Below, in pieces: positions 6,374 to 13,185 of a DNA stretch of 22,382 nucleotides (position 1 is the stretch's first letter; each line of letters starts with the position of its first letter). The DNA comes from a virus. The DNA lies in the IMG/VR virus record IMGVR_UViG_3300021376_002702, positions 1 through 22,382 of that record. One strand, 5' to 3'. The translations under genes and the position numbers were made by a program. A model generated the notes under the pieces. It saw only the letters and a program-made list of their open reading frames with translations, did no database searches and had not been told where the DNA came from.

Positions 6374-7128
6374 TTATACAGATTATAGGCTTACCTGGAT
6401 CTGGTAAGACTGCATTAGCAACGGCACTTAGGGAAAGAATTAATGCCATACATCTTAATGCCGATGAAGTAAGGTCTACGGTTAATTCTGATCTTGGCTT
6501 TACCGCCGAAGATAGGATTGAGCAGGCTCGTCGCATGGGAGAGATGGCAAGGTTAATTGCAAATCAAGGGGTCGCTCCTGTTATTGTTGACTTTGTTTGT
6601 CCTACCAAAGAAACCAGAGAAGCCTTTGGTCCAGCAGATGTTATTGTTTGGGTAGACAGAATTAAGCAGGGTAGGTTTGAAGATACAAATAAAATGTGGC
6701 AAGATCCAGAAAAATTTGATATTAGAATTCTAGATGGATACACATTAAAACAAGAGGCAGATACTGTTATACAGGTGGGTGCATTGTTTGATTGGTCTGC
6801 TCCAACCACATTACAGTTAGGTAGGTATCAGCCTTGGCATGAAGGACATCAGGCCCTCAAAGAAGAGGCTCATAAAAGAACTAATCAAGTTCTAGTTGGC
6901 GTTCGCAACACATACAATACATCAGAAAAAGATCCATTAAAATATCATGAGGTTGCAACATATATTCAGCAAGATAATACATTTAAGAACACATTAATAT
7001 TAAGACTGCCCAACATTACTAACATTGTTTATGGTCGTGATGTAGGGTATAAGATTGAGCAGGTAGATTTGGGGGCAGACATTCATGCTATATCGGCTAC
7101 GCAAAAACGTAAAGAAATGGGTATCTAA
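6370..7128 (+). CDS. APS-kinase domain fused to HxGH nucleotidyltransferase
   Basis: This is a 252 aa two-domain protein. Residues 1-~135 are an APS-kinase/AAA-like P-loop kinase: Walker A GLPGSGKT (7-14), LNADEVR (29-35) and DLGFTAEDRIEQARR (41-55), close to the APS-kinase motif with LGFS-x-x-DR. Residues ~148-252 are a nucleotidyltransferase with GRYQPWHEGH (151-160) carrying the HxGH signature, VYGRDVG (220-226) and ISATQKR (241-247), equivalent to the ISxTxxR motif. ATP sulfurylase also uses HxGH and a GRDxxG motif, so a mini PAPS synthase making APS then PAPS is possible. The GRYQPWHxGH wording also resembles NMN adenylyltransferase (NadM/NadR). It sits in the same operon as a sulfotransferase. 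Confidence 0.75.
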   Translation: MIIQIIGLPGSGKTALATALRERINAIHLNADEVRSTVNSDLGFTAEDRIEQARRMGEMARLIANQGVAPVIVDFVCPTKETREAFGPADVIVWVDRIKQGRFEDTNKMWQDPEKFDIRILDGYTLKQEADTVIQVGALFDWSAPTTLQLGRYQPWHEGHQALKEEAHKRTNQVLVGVRNTYNTSEKDPLKYHEVATYIQQDNTFKNTLILRLPNITNIVYGRDVGYKIEQVDLGADIHAISATQKRKEMGI

Positions 7129-7137
7129 GTTGTTAGA

Positions 7138-7143
7138 TATAAT
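7138..7143 (+). promoter_or_regulatory. Possible -10 box before the DUF2061/halogenase pair
   Basis: TATAAT at 7138-7143 lies in the 33-base gap after the APS-kinase fusion, with no convincing -35. It could add expression of the DUF2061 and halogenase genes. An ATG 6 bases later opens only a three-codon reading frame (M-I-N-stop). Confidence 0.35.
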
Positions 7144-7161
7144 AGGTAATGATAAACTAGA

Positions 7162-7377
7162 GTGGCCTTCATGAAGGTAACTAAGACAAGATCTTTTGTT
7201 AAAGCACTAAGTTATCGCATATGGGCAACTTTTTTTACACTTATTATTGCATACCTTGTGACCAAAAATGCTACAATATCTATAACAATTGCGCTTGGGG
7301 AAATGATAAGTAAAATATTTATATATTATTTTCATGAGCGTGTTTGGAATTACATACAGTGGGGAAGGAAGTCATGA
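7162..7377 (+). CDS. DUF2061 membrane protein
   Basis: This protein is 71 aa from GTG 7162, or 68 aa from ATG 7171; neither has a strong ribosome-binding site. The family hallmark is clear: RSFVKALSYRIWATFFT, a hydrophobic strand into LIIAYLVT, then a second membrane helix ending in YYFHERVWNYIQWG. DUF2061 proteins are predicted two-helix inner-membrane proteins of unknown function. Here the gene lies between an APS-kinase-like gene and a halogenase, and the stop overlaps the halogenase start (ATGA). A possible role in transport or membrane anchoring of the sulfur pathway is inference. Confidence 0.75.
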   Translation: MAFMKVTKTRSFVKALSYRIWATFFTLIIAYLVTKNATISITIALGEMISKIFIYYFHERVWNYIQWGRKS

Positions 7378-8918
7378 TTAAAAGTGTTGTCGTTGTTGGT
7401 GGCGGTACTGCAGGATGGCTAACTGCTCTTAAGGCTAAAAAATCATATCCAGAATTAGACATAACTGTTATAGAATCAACTGACATAGGAATTTTGGGAG
7501 CAGGCGAAGGATCTACCCCCTACCTGACAGACTTTTTTGATCATTTGGACATACCATTATCAGATTTAATAAAAAATTGTGACGCAACAATTAAAAATGG
7601 AATCAAGTTTACAAACTGGAATAATGATGGAGAATTTTATTATCATGGGTTTTCCCAGACAGATAAATCACTTGGTTTTGATGTTTTGTTTGGTAAGTAT
7701 ATTTCCAATAGTCCATTAATTTTAGCAAGTATTGCATTAAACAATAGTGTAAAACAGATTGATTTTACCGAAAAAATTTCAGAAGCAAAAAAAGTTCCAT
7801 TTGTGTTAGACAGTAGCAAAACAAGTTTTGGTTTTGTTGCTGACAAAGACCCTATTTTTAATTATAAGAAAGTAGGAAATATCTCTATACATTTTAATGC
7901 TACAAAATTGGCAAATAGATTAAAAGAAATAGGTCTTAAGAGAGGCATTAATTTAATAGACGAAACAATAAAAAATGTTTTACTAGACGAAAAAAAATAT
8001 GTAAATGGATTAGTGTTGGGCAATAACAATACAGTACGGTGTGATTTTGTTTTTGATTGTAGTGGTTTTCATAGATTAATAATCGGAAAAGTATATGATG
8101 CAAAGTGGAAAAGTTATAAGGACTTTTTACCAGTCGACTCTGCTGTTCCATTTTTTATTGAAATGGCTGACAAGATTCCATCTTACACTGAGGCAATTGC
8201 TATGAAATATGGGTGGATGTGGAAAATACCATTACAAACACGCTTTGGGTGCGGATATGTTTATGACTCGTCTTTGATAACCGAACAACAGGCAGTAGAA
8301 GAGATAGAGGAATTTTTGGGATATGAGCCAACTTATCCTAGGAAAGACAAAGGTGGTTTTAAGTTTAGTGCTGGATGCTACGAAACCCCTTGGATCAATA
8401 ATTGTGTAGCAGTTGGTTTGGCAGCAAACTTTGTTGAGCCACTAGAAGCAACTTCAATTTGGGTAAGTATTGTAGAGTTGACTAAAATATTTGATAATCC
8501 ATTGTGGATCTTTGCTAATTCTGAAGCGGTAAGAGAAGAATTTAATAACAATATAGTTGACATGAACAATAATATTTCTGAGTTTATATATTTTCATTAT
8601 ATGACCTTGAGAGATGATACTGAGTTTTGGAAAAAGTTTTCATACAACAATGCTCCCCAAACTTTAAAACAAAAAATTGACATGTGGAAGCATAGGCTTC
8701 CCAGTAGGTCTGACTCAGGAGAGCACTGGTCCTCTAATAGTTGGGCATTTGTTGGGTCTGCACAAGAGACAATTAACAAGAGTATGGCCAAGGTTTATGT
8801 GGAAAATTCTATAGATTATAAAAAAGGTATAGAGATGTACGACTACTATAAAAGATATCAAGACTACAAATTGTTCGAGTGTGTTGATCATAGAGAATTT
8901 TTGAATGGGTTAAAATGA
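7374..8918 (+). CDS. FAD-dependent tryptophan-halogenase-family enzyme
   Basis: The start at ATG 7374, after AAGGAAG, gives 514 aa. Rossmann FAD-binding motif GGGTAGW is at residues 9-15 and GEGSTPYL at 44-51. The conserved lysine that holds the chloramine or hypohalous species is Lys74 in ATIKNGIKFTNW. The signature WxWxIP is present as WMWKIP (281-286). FVEPLEATS (353-361) carries the conserved glutamate, Glu355. All key halogenase residues are therefore present, and the length fits (~510-540 aa). It needs FADH2 from a separate reductase, not seen here. Substrate may be Trp, indole or phenol groups, free or in a larger molecule. A cyanophage halogenase (VirX1) is the known viral precedent. 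Confidence 0.88.
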   Translation: MIKSVVVVGGGTAGWLTALKAKKSYPELDITVIESTDIGILGAGEGSTPYLTDFFDHLDIPLSDLIKNCDATIKNGIKFTNWNNDGEFYYHGFSQTDKSLGFDVLFGKYISNSPLILASIALNNSVKQIDFTEKISEAKKVPFVLDSSKTSFGFVADKDPIFNYKKVGNISIHFNATKLANRLKEIGLKRGINLIDETIKNVLLDEKKYVNGLVLGNNNTVRCDFVFDCSGFHRLIIGKVYDAKWKSYKDFLPVDSAVPFFIEMADKIPSYTEAIAMKYGWMWKIPLQTRFGCGYVYDSSLITEQQAVEEIEEFLGYEPTYPRKDKGGFKFSAGCYETPWINNCVAVGLAANFVEPLEATSIWVSIVELTKIFDNPLWIFANSEAVREEFNNNIVDMNNNISEFIYFHYMTLRDDTEFWKKFSYNNAPQTLKQKIDMWKHRLPSRSDSGEHWSSNSWAFVGSAQETINKSMAKVYVENSIDYKKGIEMYDYYKRYQDYKLFECVDHREFLNGLK

Positions 8919-9199
8919 AATTTAAAACAGAATGGATAAGAGCCCTAAAAACTATGGGGCACAAGAAGTATTGGAATAAGCCTAATACTGTTGAATTTTT
9001 TGCTTTTATGACAAAAATATTAATTATATTTCCAGGACTGTTGCTTGGAAAACAATGGTGGTGGCTTTACATTTTTGCGCTGATGTCAAGTTTAGCATTA
9101 ATCTGGTCTTCAACAATTAAAACATTGCCAACCATTATATGGTTTAATATCCTGTGGACAATTCTTGCTACAAGTGCTATAATAAAGTATTGGGTATAG
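8915..9199 (+). CDS. Small three-helix membrane protein, unknown
   Basis: This 94 aa protein starts in an ATGA overlap with the halogenase gene. A basic N-terminus (KFKTEWIRALKTMGHKKYW) is followed by three hydrophobic segments at roughly residues 28-45, 47-63 and 70-90, rich in tryptophan. I do not recognise the family. The tight coupling suggests it works with the halogenase, for example as a membrane partner or transporter for substrate or product, which is inference. Confidence 0.65.
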   Translation: MKFKTEWIRALKTMGHKKYWNKPNTVEFFAFMTKILIIFPGLLLGKQWWWLYIFALMSSLALIWSSTIKTLPTIIWFNILWTILATSAIIKYWV

Positions 9200-9211
9200 A
9201 GGGAGAAAATT

Positions 9212-9619
9212 ATGTACGAATACTATGTAAAAAAAGTAGAGAATGTAGTAGATGGAGATACCATTGACGTTCTTATTGATTTAGGGTTTGATATTTTGTT
9301 TTCATCTCGTGTCAGACTTGCTGGTATTGATACCCCTGAATCTCGCACAAAAGACCTTAAAGAAAAGGCTTTGGGTCTTGAATCTAAAGAGTATTTAAAA
9401 AAGTTTTTGAAGGATCCTAAGTCGGTTGTGATTAAAACTGAAAAGATGAATTCTTCTGAAAAGTATGGTCGTATTTTAGGTTGGTTATATGTTAATGGCG
9501 ACACAGTTTCAGTCAATGATCATATGATTAATGATGGATATGCATGGGGATATCTTGGAGATACCAAGGTAAAAGACTTTGATGCCTTAGCAAAGGCTAG
9601 AAAGAAATCTGGCAAATGA
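9212..9619 (+). CDS. Thermonuclease (SNase-like nuclease)
   Basis: This 135 aa protein follows GGGAG. It keeps every catalytic element of staphylococcal nuclease: VVDGDTI (12-18), VRLAGIDTPE with Arg35, Asp40 and Glu43, and EKYGR with Arg87. By chance of length the numbering equals that of the S. aureus mature enzyme. It should cleave DNA and RNA with calcium, giving 3'-phosphates. There is no signal peptide, so unlike secreted relatives it probably acts in the cytoplasm, for example on host nucleic acid. The stop overlaps the following start (ATGA). Confidence 0.88.
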   Translation: MYEYYVKKVENVVDGDTIDVLIDLGFDILFSSRVRLAGIDTPESRTKDLKEKALGLESKEYLKKFLKDPKSVVIKTEKMNSSEKYGRILGWLYVNGDTVSVNDHMINDGYAWGYLGDTKVKDFDALAKARKKSGK

Positions 9620-9942
9620 GCGCAAGTGAAATATTTGATAAATTAGTTTTGACTGGTGGGTTAAGGTTTGCAGGTAAAGATCCTGAAACAGGTCAAAACA
9701 TGTATATCAAAACAGAAATGTTAAAAGACATAGATCCCAAACTTGATTTTGCACTTGGAAAATATTTTTCAGAAATGATTATGAGTCTGTGGGAAAAGGG
9801 TTTTATAGATATGGATGTAACAGAGGCCAACCCTATCGTAAACCTTAGCGAAAAATGTTTTGATGTTGACCAGACTAAGTCTTTGGATGCAAACGAAAGG
9901 TCTGCTCTTAAACAATTAATAAAAAGTCTTTTTTATAAATAA
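9616..9942 (+). CDS. Conserved-looking hypothetical protein
   Basis: This 108 aa soluble protein starts in an ATGA overlap with the nuclease gene. It has a helical N-terminus (SASEIFDKLVLTGGLRFAGKD), an acidic middle and a lysine-rich end (ALKQLIKSLFYK). No domain is recognised. Coupling to the thermonuclease gene may mean it controls or assists the nuclease, but nothing in the sequence proves this. Confidence 0.6.
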   Translation: MSASEIFDKLVLTGGLRFAGKDPETGQNMYIKTEMLKDIDPKLDFALGKYFSEMIMSLWEKGFIDMDVTEANPIVNLSEKCFDVDQTKSLDANERSALKQLIKSLFYK

Positions 9943-9969
9943 TGATAGAATAGGTTTAGGGGGCCACCA

Positions 9970-10386
9970 ATGAACGATGCTTTTGGAGCAGTCTTATTGA
10001 CAGGGGTTATGTTGCTGTCTATATTTTTTTATTTTTTTCGGGTGCGAACAAGAAGAGTCCATAGACAAATTGTCAGTCAGTCTATGCTACACCACAGATA
10101 TTCTAGTGGTAAAAAATATAAAAGAAGGCTTAAGCCAAGGACTCAGTCTGTAAAGCATCAAGAGGGTTCTGAGACAAAGGTTATCGTTGTAGACAATGAG
10201 GCATACTGGATTAAAAATAACACATTTTATAAAGCCCCCCTTTTTGATCACAAAATTGACAAAGACTCTGCAGAAAAAGTTGACACAACTAACATGGATA
10301 AGGTACAATTAGATAAGATGTTGTTTATAGTAGACAAACTAACAGAAGGGACAAGTGATGATAGTAGGGGTTCAGGGAACGCCTAA
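9970..10386 (+). CDS. Single-pass membrane protein with basic cytoplasmic part
   Basis: This 138 aa protein has an N-terminal membrane segment at about residues 5-24 (VLLTGVMLLSIFFYFF) followed by a very basic stretch (RVRTRRVHRQ, KKYKRRLKPR) that should stay inside by the positive-inside rule. A short beta-like segment KVIVVDNEAYWIKNNTFYKAP follows, and a helical acidic end. The GGGGG-rich spacer before the ATG at 9970 may serve as a weak ribosome-binding site. No family is recognised. It overlaps the next gene at its 3' end. Confidence 0.6.
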   Translation: MNDAFGAVLLTGVMLLSIFFYFFRVRTRRVHRQIVSQSMLHHRYSSGKKYKRRLKPRTQSVKHQEGSETKVIVVDNEAYWIKNNTFYKAPLFDHKIDKDSAEKVDTTNMDKVQLDKMLFIVDKLTEGTSDDSRGSGNA

Positions 10387-10708
10387 CTTCAATAACTACA
10401 ATATCTTTCTTAGAGCAATGGGCGTAGCCTTGTCAGAATTAAAACCAGAGGAAAAAGAGTTCAAACTTTATTCCGCTGGACCAAATAAAGTAAATGACAT
10501 GGCCATGGAATTTGTAAATCTTTCTGAAAGAGGTATGAGGTCTAGAGGAAAGTCCATAAAACTATTTAGGGTAACTCCTCAATGGCTTGAAGAAAATATT
10601 GATAATTGTGATCACTTTGTCTTTGTTTCTAATCCAAAAGAAAGAATGTCAAACTTAGTTAGTCTGTCAAAATCAAAAAATATTAATACAAACATATACA
10701 ACTTCTAA
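10358..10708 (+). CDS. SLOG/Rossmann-like nucleotide-binding candidate
   Basis: The start is chosen at ATG 10358, 7 bases after AAGGG, giving 116 aa; a GTG at 10355 is possible. The protein begins MIVGVQGTPNFNNYNIFLRAMGVAL, then FKLYSAGPNKVNDMAMEFV and a C-terminal DHFVFVSNPKERMSNLV. The layout of a glycine-containing first strand, a second strand with a Ser-Ala-Gly-Pro turn and a late FVFV strand recalls SLOG/DUF2493-type Rossmannoid folds, which bind nucleotides or derivatives. That call is from fold pattern only. It overlaps the previous gene by 29 bases. Confidence 0.5.
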   Translation: MIVGVQGTPNFNNYNIFLRAMGVALSELKPEEKEFKLYSAGPNKVNDMAMEFVNLSERGMRSRGKSIKLFRVTPQWLEENIDNCDHFVFVSNPKERMSNLVSLSKSKNINTNIYNF

Positions 10709-10718
10709 GGAGTATAAA

Positions 10719-10931
10719 ATGAAAACAGTAAATTCTCTTGAACAAATGGAGATAATCGTTTCCAAGAACAATAACTTGTCTTGGGATGGATGGAATGTTG
10801 TTGAAATGGTAAAGTCAGATAAGGCTTTAACATCAAGGTATGGCACAAGAATAGATGGTGCTTGGTACTTGAAAAAAATTTATGTCGTTTCTAGAAATGG
10901 ATGGGAAGTACCTGACAAGTATGTAGTATAA
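10719..10931 (+). CDS. Small conserved phage-type protein, unknown
   Basis: This 70 aa protein has AAGGAG at 10708-10713 close before the ATG. The core WDGWNVVEMVKS...GAWYLKKIYVVSRNGWEVPDKYV, with four tryptophans and a GW-x-(V/I)-P ending, resembles short proteins I associate with actinobacterial phages. It looks like a compact beta protein. Function is unknown. It lies 2 bases before the WhiB gene and may be co-regulated with it. Confidence 0.65.
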   Translation: MKTVNSLEQMEIIVSKNNNLSWDGWNVVEMVKSDKALTSRYGTRIDGAWYLKKIYVVSRNGWEVPDKYVV

Positions 10932-10933
10932 AA

Positions 10934-11215
10934 ATGAATAAGCATGAATGGAAAGACGATGCTGCATGCCTTGATTACGATACTAATGTATTTTTTGATA
11001 AATATGAAGAAGACGAGTTACTTAGGCCTGCCGTAGATCTCTTATGCTCTAAATGTTCAGTAAGGAAAGAATGTTTTGCTGTTGGAGTTTCTGGTAAAGA
11101 ATGGGGAGTTTGGGGTGGTGTATACTTAGAAGGTGGAGAAATATCAAAAGAATTTTCTAGTCATAAAACAAAGGATGACTGGGGAACAACTTGGCAGTCT
11201 CTTACAATGGAGTAA
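10934..11215 (+). CDS. WhiB-family iron-sulfur transcription regulator
   Basis: This 93 aa protein has the four cysteines of the WhiB [4Fe-4S] cluster: Cys12 in DDAACLD, Cys38 and Cys41 in CSKC, and Cys47 in RKECFA. The G[V/I]WGG turn follows at 58-62. WhiB proteins are found only in Actinobacteria and their phages; they bind the housekeeping sigma factor and sense redox or NO. Phage versions can block or redirect host WhiB genes. The tail after the turn is acidic to neutral (SHKTKDDWGTTW) and lacks the usual basic AT-hook-like motif, so it may act through sigma binding or as a competitor rather than by DNA contact. Confidence 0.9.
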   Translation: MNKHEWKDDAACLDYDTNVFFDKYEEDELLRPAVDLLCSKCSVRKECFAVGVSGKEWGVWGGVYLEGGEISKEFSSHKTKDDWGTTWQSLTME

Positions 11216-11216
11216 T

Positions 11217-11456
11217 ATGTATACAGACGCAATGAAAAAAGCATTTAGATCAATTTCTGGTCCTAAAAATTTTTCTTTACAAATTATAGACAATGATCAT
11301 TTTTTAACAGTCAAGGCCAGAGAAAAAGATTTTATGTCTTTAGAAACTGTAGAGATGAAAAGAGAGGCTATAGAGTATATGGTTCGTGTTAAAAAGGCTT
11401 TGGAAGATAATGGTGCTACAGTACTTTTAGTTAGAGAGGGTGGAAAAGGGTTATGA
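11217..11456 (+). CDS. Small hypothetical protein
   Basis: The start is taken at ATG 11217 after GGAG at 11209-11212, not the in-frame ATG at 11133 inside the WhiB gene. The 79 aa product is MYTDAMKKAFRSIS, a central beta-like FSLQIIDNDHFLTVKA, then a long charged helix ending in GATVLLVREGGKGL. It could be a small alpha/beta protein. No family is recognised. It overlaps the next gene by four bases (ATGA). Confidence 0.6.
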   Translation: MYTDAMKKAFRSISGPKNFSLQIIDNDHFLTVKAREKDFMSLETVEMKREAIEYMVRVKKALEDNGATVLLVREGGKGL

Positions 11457-11854
11457 TAGAGTTAATTTTAATATTTTTCTTATCTTTGTTTGTCTCGTTT
11501 TTTTTGTTTCTTTACTTAAAAGAAAAGAAAAATGGCAAGATAATCATAGCAAACACTTTAAAACTTTTATTGCATCAAGAAGAACAGTTTAAGGCAAAGA
11601 AAACAGATAAAGAAAGAGCAAATGAAGATTTTTTAAAATTTGTTTCAGACTCTCGTGATTTGGCATATGAATATATCGAGTCTGTTCAAACTGGACTACA
11701 AAAATTTATTGATGAGGTTGAGCCCCAGATTGAATATTATGACAAATATGGTGTAGCAGTAGAGGGAATGCTTGTCCCGCATGATTTTGCTTTAAAGAAA
11801 ATATCTTCAGAGTTTAAAGAATTGAAAAAATTGCTTCCAAAAGATCCTGAGTAG
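11453..11854 (+). CDS. Membrane-anchored coiled-coil protein
   Basis: This 133 aa protein has an N-terminal membrane segment (about residues 2-23, ELILIFFLSLFVSFFLFLYL), a basic stop (KEKKNGK), then a long charged helical region (about 30-95) likely to form a coiled coil. A tyrosine-containing stretch EPQIEYYDKYG and a final helix follow. It should be anchored in the cytoplasmic membrane with its body inside. Function is unknown; such proteins serve in superinfection exclusion or envelope remodelling in some phages. Confidence 0.65.
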   Translation: MIELILIFFLSLFVSFFLFLYLKEKKNGKIIIANTLKLLLHQEEQFKAKKTDKERANEDFLKFVSDSRDLAYEYIESVQTGLQKFIDEVEPQIEYYDKYGVAVEGMLVPHDFALKKISSEFKELKKLLPKDPE

Positions 11855-11860
11855 AACTGT

Positions 11861-12742
11861 ATGATGAAGTTTTATTATTTTGGTGGAGTTATGGGGGATG
11901 CAGAAAATTTGAAATCTCCGTCAACTTTAAACAAGCATAATTTTTCTGGAGTAATGTTTACGCACGATATTCCAGAAGGAGACATGTTTATAAAGGCAGC
12001 AATAGATATAAAGCAGGGCGAGAATATTAAATACTTAGTGGCGATTCGTCCATATACAATATCCCCACAATATCTTTCTATGATAAATAGATCAATGGAT
12101 AAGATAGATCGTGGAAGGCTTCAGGTTAATTTGATTTGTGGATATATTAAAGACCATGAAAATGGTGTTGGTGGTGTTGTTGGAAACGTAAACGATACAT
12201 CAAGCAATGTTGACAGATCAAACTATATGATAGAATTTCTTAAAACGCTAAATGAAATGAATCAAGACAAGGAATCTCCAGGATATTGGCGTGATCCAAA
12301 CCACATAAACAAGTTAGATGTTTTTGTTTCAACAACAAATCATTATGTTTTTGAAACAGCAAAAAAATATGGACACAAAATTATCTTACCATATCACATA
12401 TATGCTCGTGGAGGCTGGTCTGATTTTTTAAAAGGTCCTTCTGTATCAGTTCCACTCGACTTAGATGGTATGGAAATAATGTTAGCAATTACTCCAATTA
12501 TCAGAAAAACAGAAGAAGAACTTAATTTATTAACTAATCATGTGGTTAGACCAGTATGGAAAAAGGGAGAACTCCCACAGCCCGTTCTTGATGCTGCATA
12601 CTTTACTCACGAGCAATTTGATGATCTTGTAAGGACCCTTGAAAGCAGAGGAATAAACCATATGCTTATCAATGCTGTTCCATCAGAAGAAGTAGAAGTA
12701 ATAGTTCCTTTTATAAAACAGTATACAGAGTCTAGAAAATGA
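11861..12742 (+). CDS. Luciferase-like / SsuD-like (LLM family) protein 2
   Basis: This 293 aa protein starts at ATG 11861 or 11864. Residues 57-94 (KYLVAIRPYTISPQYLSMI, then IDRGRLQVNLICG) align closely with the protein at 4409-5239 and with the SsuD-type AxRPG-x-x-SP and GRLxxN motifs. IDRGRL keeps the canonical glycine that paralogue 1 has lost (IDRNRL). The C-terminal part contains an aromatic YWRDPN and an LDVFVSTTNHYVFETAKKYG segment with a beta-barrel feel. A flavin monooxygenase role is plausible but unproven. The two copies flank the metabolic operon and its downstream unknowns. Confidence 0.65.
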   Translation: MMKFYYFGGVMGDAENLKSPSTLNKHNFSGVMFTHDIPEGDMFIKAAIDIKQGENIKYLVAIRPYTISPQYLSMINRSMDKIDRGRLQVNLICGYIKDHENGVGGVVGNVNDTSSNVDRSNYMIEFLKTLNEMNQDKESPGYWRDPNHINKLDVFVSTTNHYVFETAKKYGHKIILPYHIYARGGWSDFLKGPSVSVPLDLDGMEIMLAITPIIRKTEEELNLLTNHVVRPVWKKGELPQPVLDAAYFTHEQFDDLVRTLESRGINHMLINAVPSEEVEVIVPFIKQYTESRK

Positions 12743-12748
12743 GGGTGG

Positions 12749-12754
12749 TATAAT
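12749..12754 (+). promoter_or_regulatory. -10 box with leaderless GTG micro-ORF
   Basis: TATAAT at 12749-12754 ends 7 bases before a GTG at 12761, the same spacing as at the other leaderless starts. There is no clear -35 box. Confidence 0.5.
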
Positions 12755-12760
12755 TGGATT

Positions 12761-12823
12761 GTGGCTTGCTCAACCAATTTGGGTGGCCATTGTGAAGTTC
12801 ATATCCTAGGAGGAATAAAATGA
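12761..12823 (+). CDS. Possible 20-aa leader peptide
   Basis: A GTG placed at the predicted transcription start opens a 20-codon frame whose TGA overlaps the next ATG (ATGA at 12820). The peptide has two cysteines and two histidines (VACSTNLGGHCEVHILGGIK). Both edges fit a translated leader that couples to the holin-like gene, whose own AGGAGG at 12808-12813 lies inside this frame. It may also simply be the untranslated leader. Confidence is low because short frames arise by chance. Confidence 0.35.
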   Translation: MACSTNLGGHCEVHILGGIK

Positions 12824-13125
12824 ATGAAAAACAAATCAAGGCAGCACTAGCGTCATACGGAAGATCAATTCTTGGAGCAGCAACAGCGTTGTATGCTTCT
12901 GGAGTAACTGATCCACAGACGCTTGCATACTCACTGCTTGGTGCACTTGTACCAGTTGTATTGAGAGCAGCAAATCCAAACGACACAGCGTTTGGTCGCC
13001 TACCATCTGTAAAAGATGTAGACGCTGCAGTTAAGTCTGCAAAGATTGTGAATAGGCCTGCAAAGAAGGCTCCAGCAAAGAAGAAGAAGTCTGGCGGTGG
13101 CGGAAGTCCACAGCAAGTACTTTAA
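12820..13125 (+). CDS. Holin-like membrane protein with basic tail
   Basis: This 101 aa protein has AGGAGG 6 bases before its ATG. Residues ~8-30 (ASYGRSILGAATALYASG) and ~36-52 (LAYSLLGALVPVVLRA) are two moderately hydrophobic helices. ANPNDTAFGR follows, and then a Lys/Ala/Pro tail of histone-like character (residues ~79-93). The SYGRS-x-LGAATALYA and NPNDxAFG wording is familiar from phage proteins often labelled holin. The basic tail may bind DNA, RNA or lipid headgroups. With the 854-1270 protein there are two holin candidates, and this one lies far from the endolysin. Confidence 0.6.
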   Translation: MNEKQIKAALASYGRSILGAATALYASGVTDPQTLAYSLLGALVPVVLRAANPNDTAFGRLPSVKDVDAAVKSAKIVNRPAKKAPAKKKKSGGGGSPQQVL

Positions 13126-13135
13126 AAATTAAAAT

Positions 13136-13174
13136 CATAATGGGGTATCGGGAATAATTCCGTGCCCCATTATG
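13136..13174 (+). terminator. Strong inverted repeat between holin-like gene and Hsp20
   Basis: CATAATGGGG (13136-13145) is perfectly repeated in reverse as CCCCATTATG (13165-13174). The interior (bases 13146-13164) can add further pairs, giving a stem of about 15 pairs. The downstream bases are only partly T-rich (TTTAATATACTG), so this may be a terminator or an RNA element in front of the hsp20 gene. Confidence 0.55.
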
Positions 13175-13179
13175 TTTAA

Positions 13180-13185
13180 TATACT
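13180..13185 (+). promoter_or_regulatory. Possible -10 box for hsp20
   Basis: TATACT at 13180-13185 directly follows the hairpin. No good -35 is seen; the hairpin arm occupies that place. AAGGAGG near 13227-13233 is the ribosome-binding site for the ATG at 13238. Confidence 0.4.

Noticed and set aside
7149-7160. ATG after a TATAAT opening a three-codon frame
   Set aside because: Too short to be functional on present evidence and the spacing is 6, not 7.
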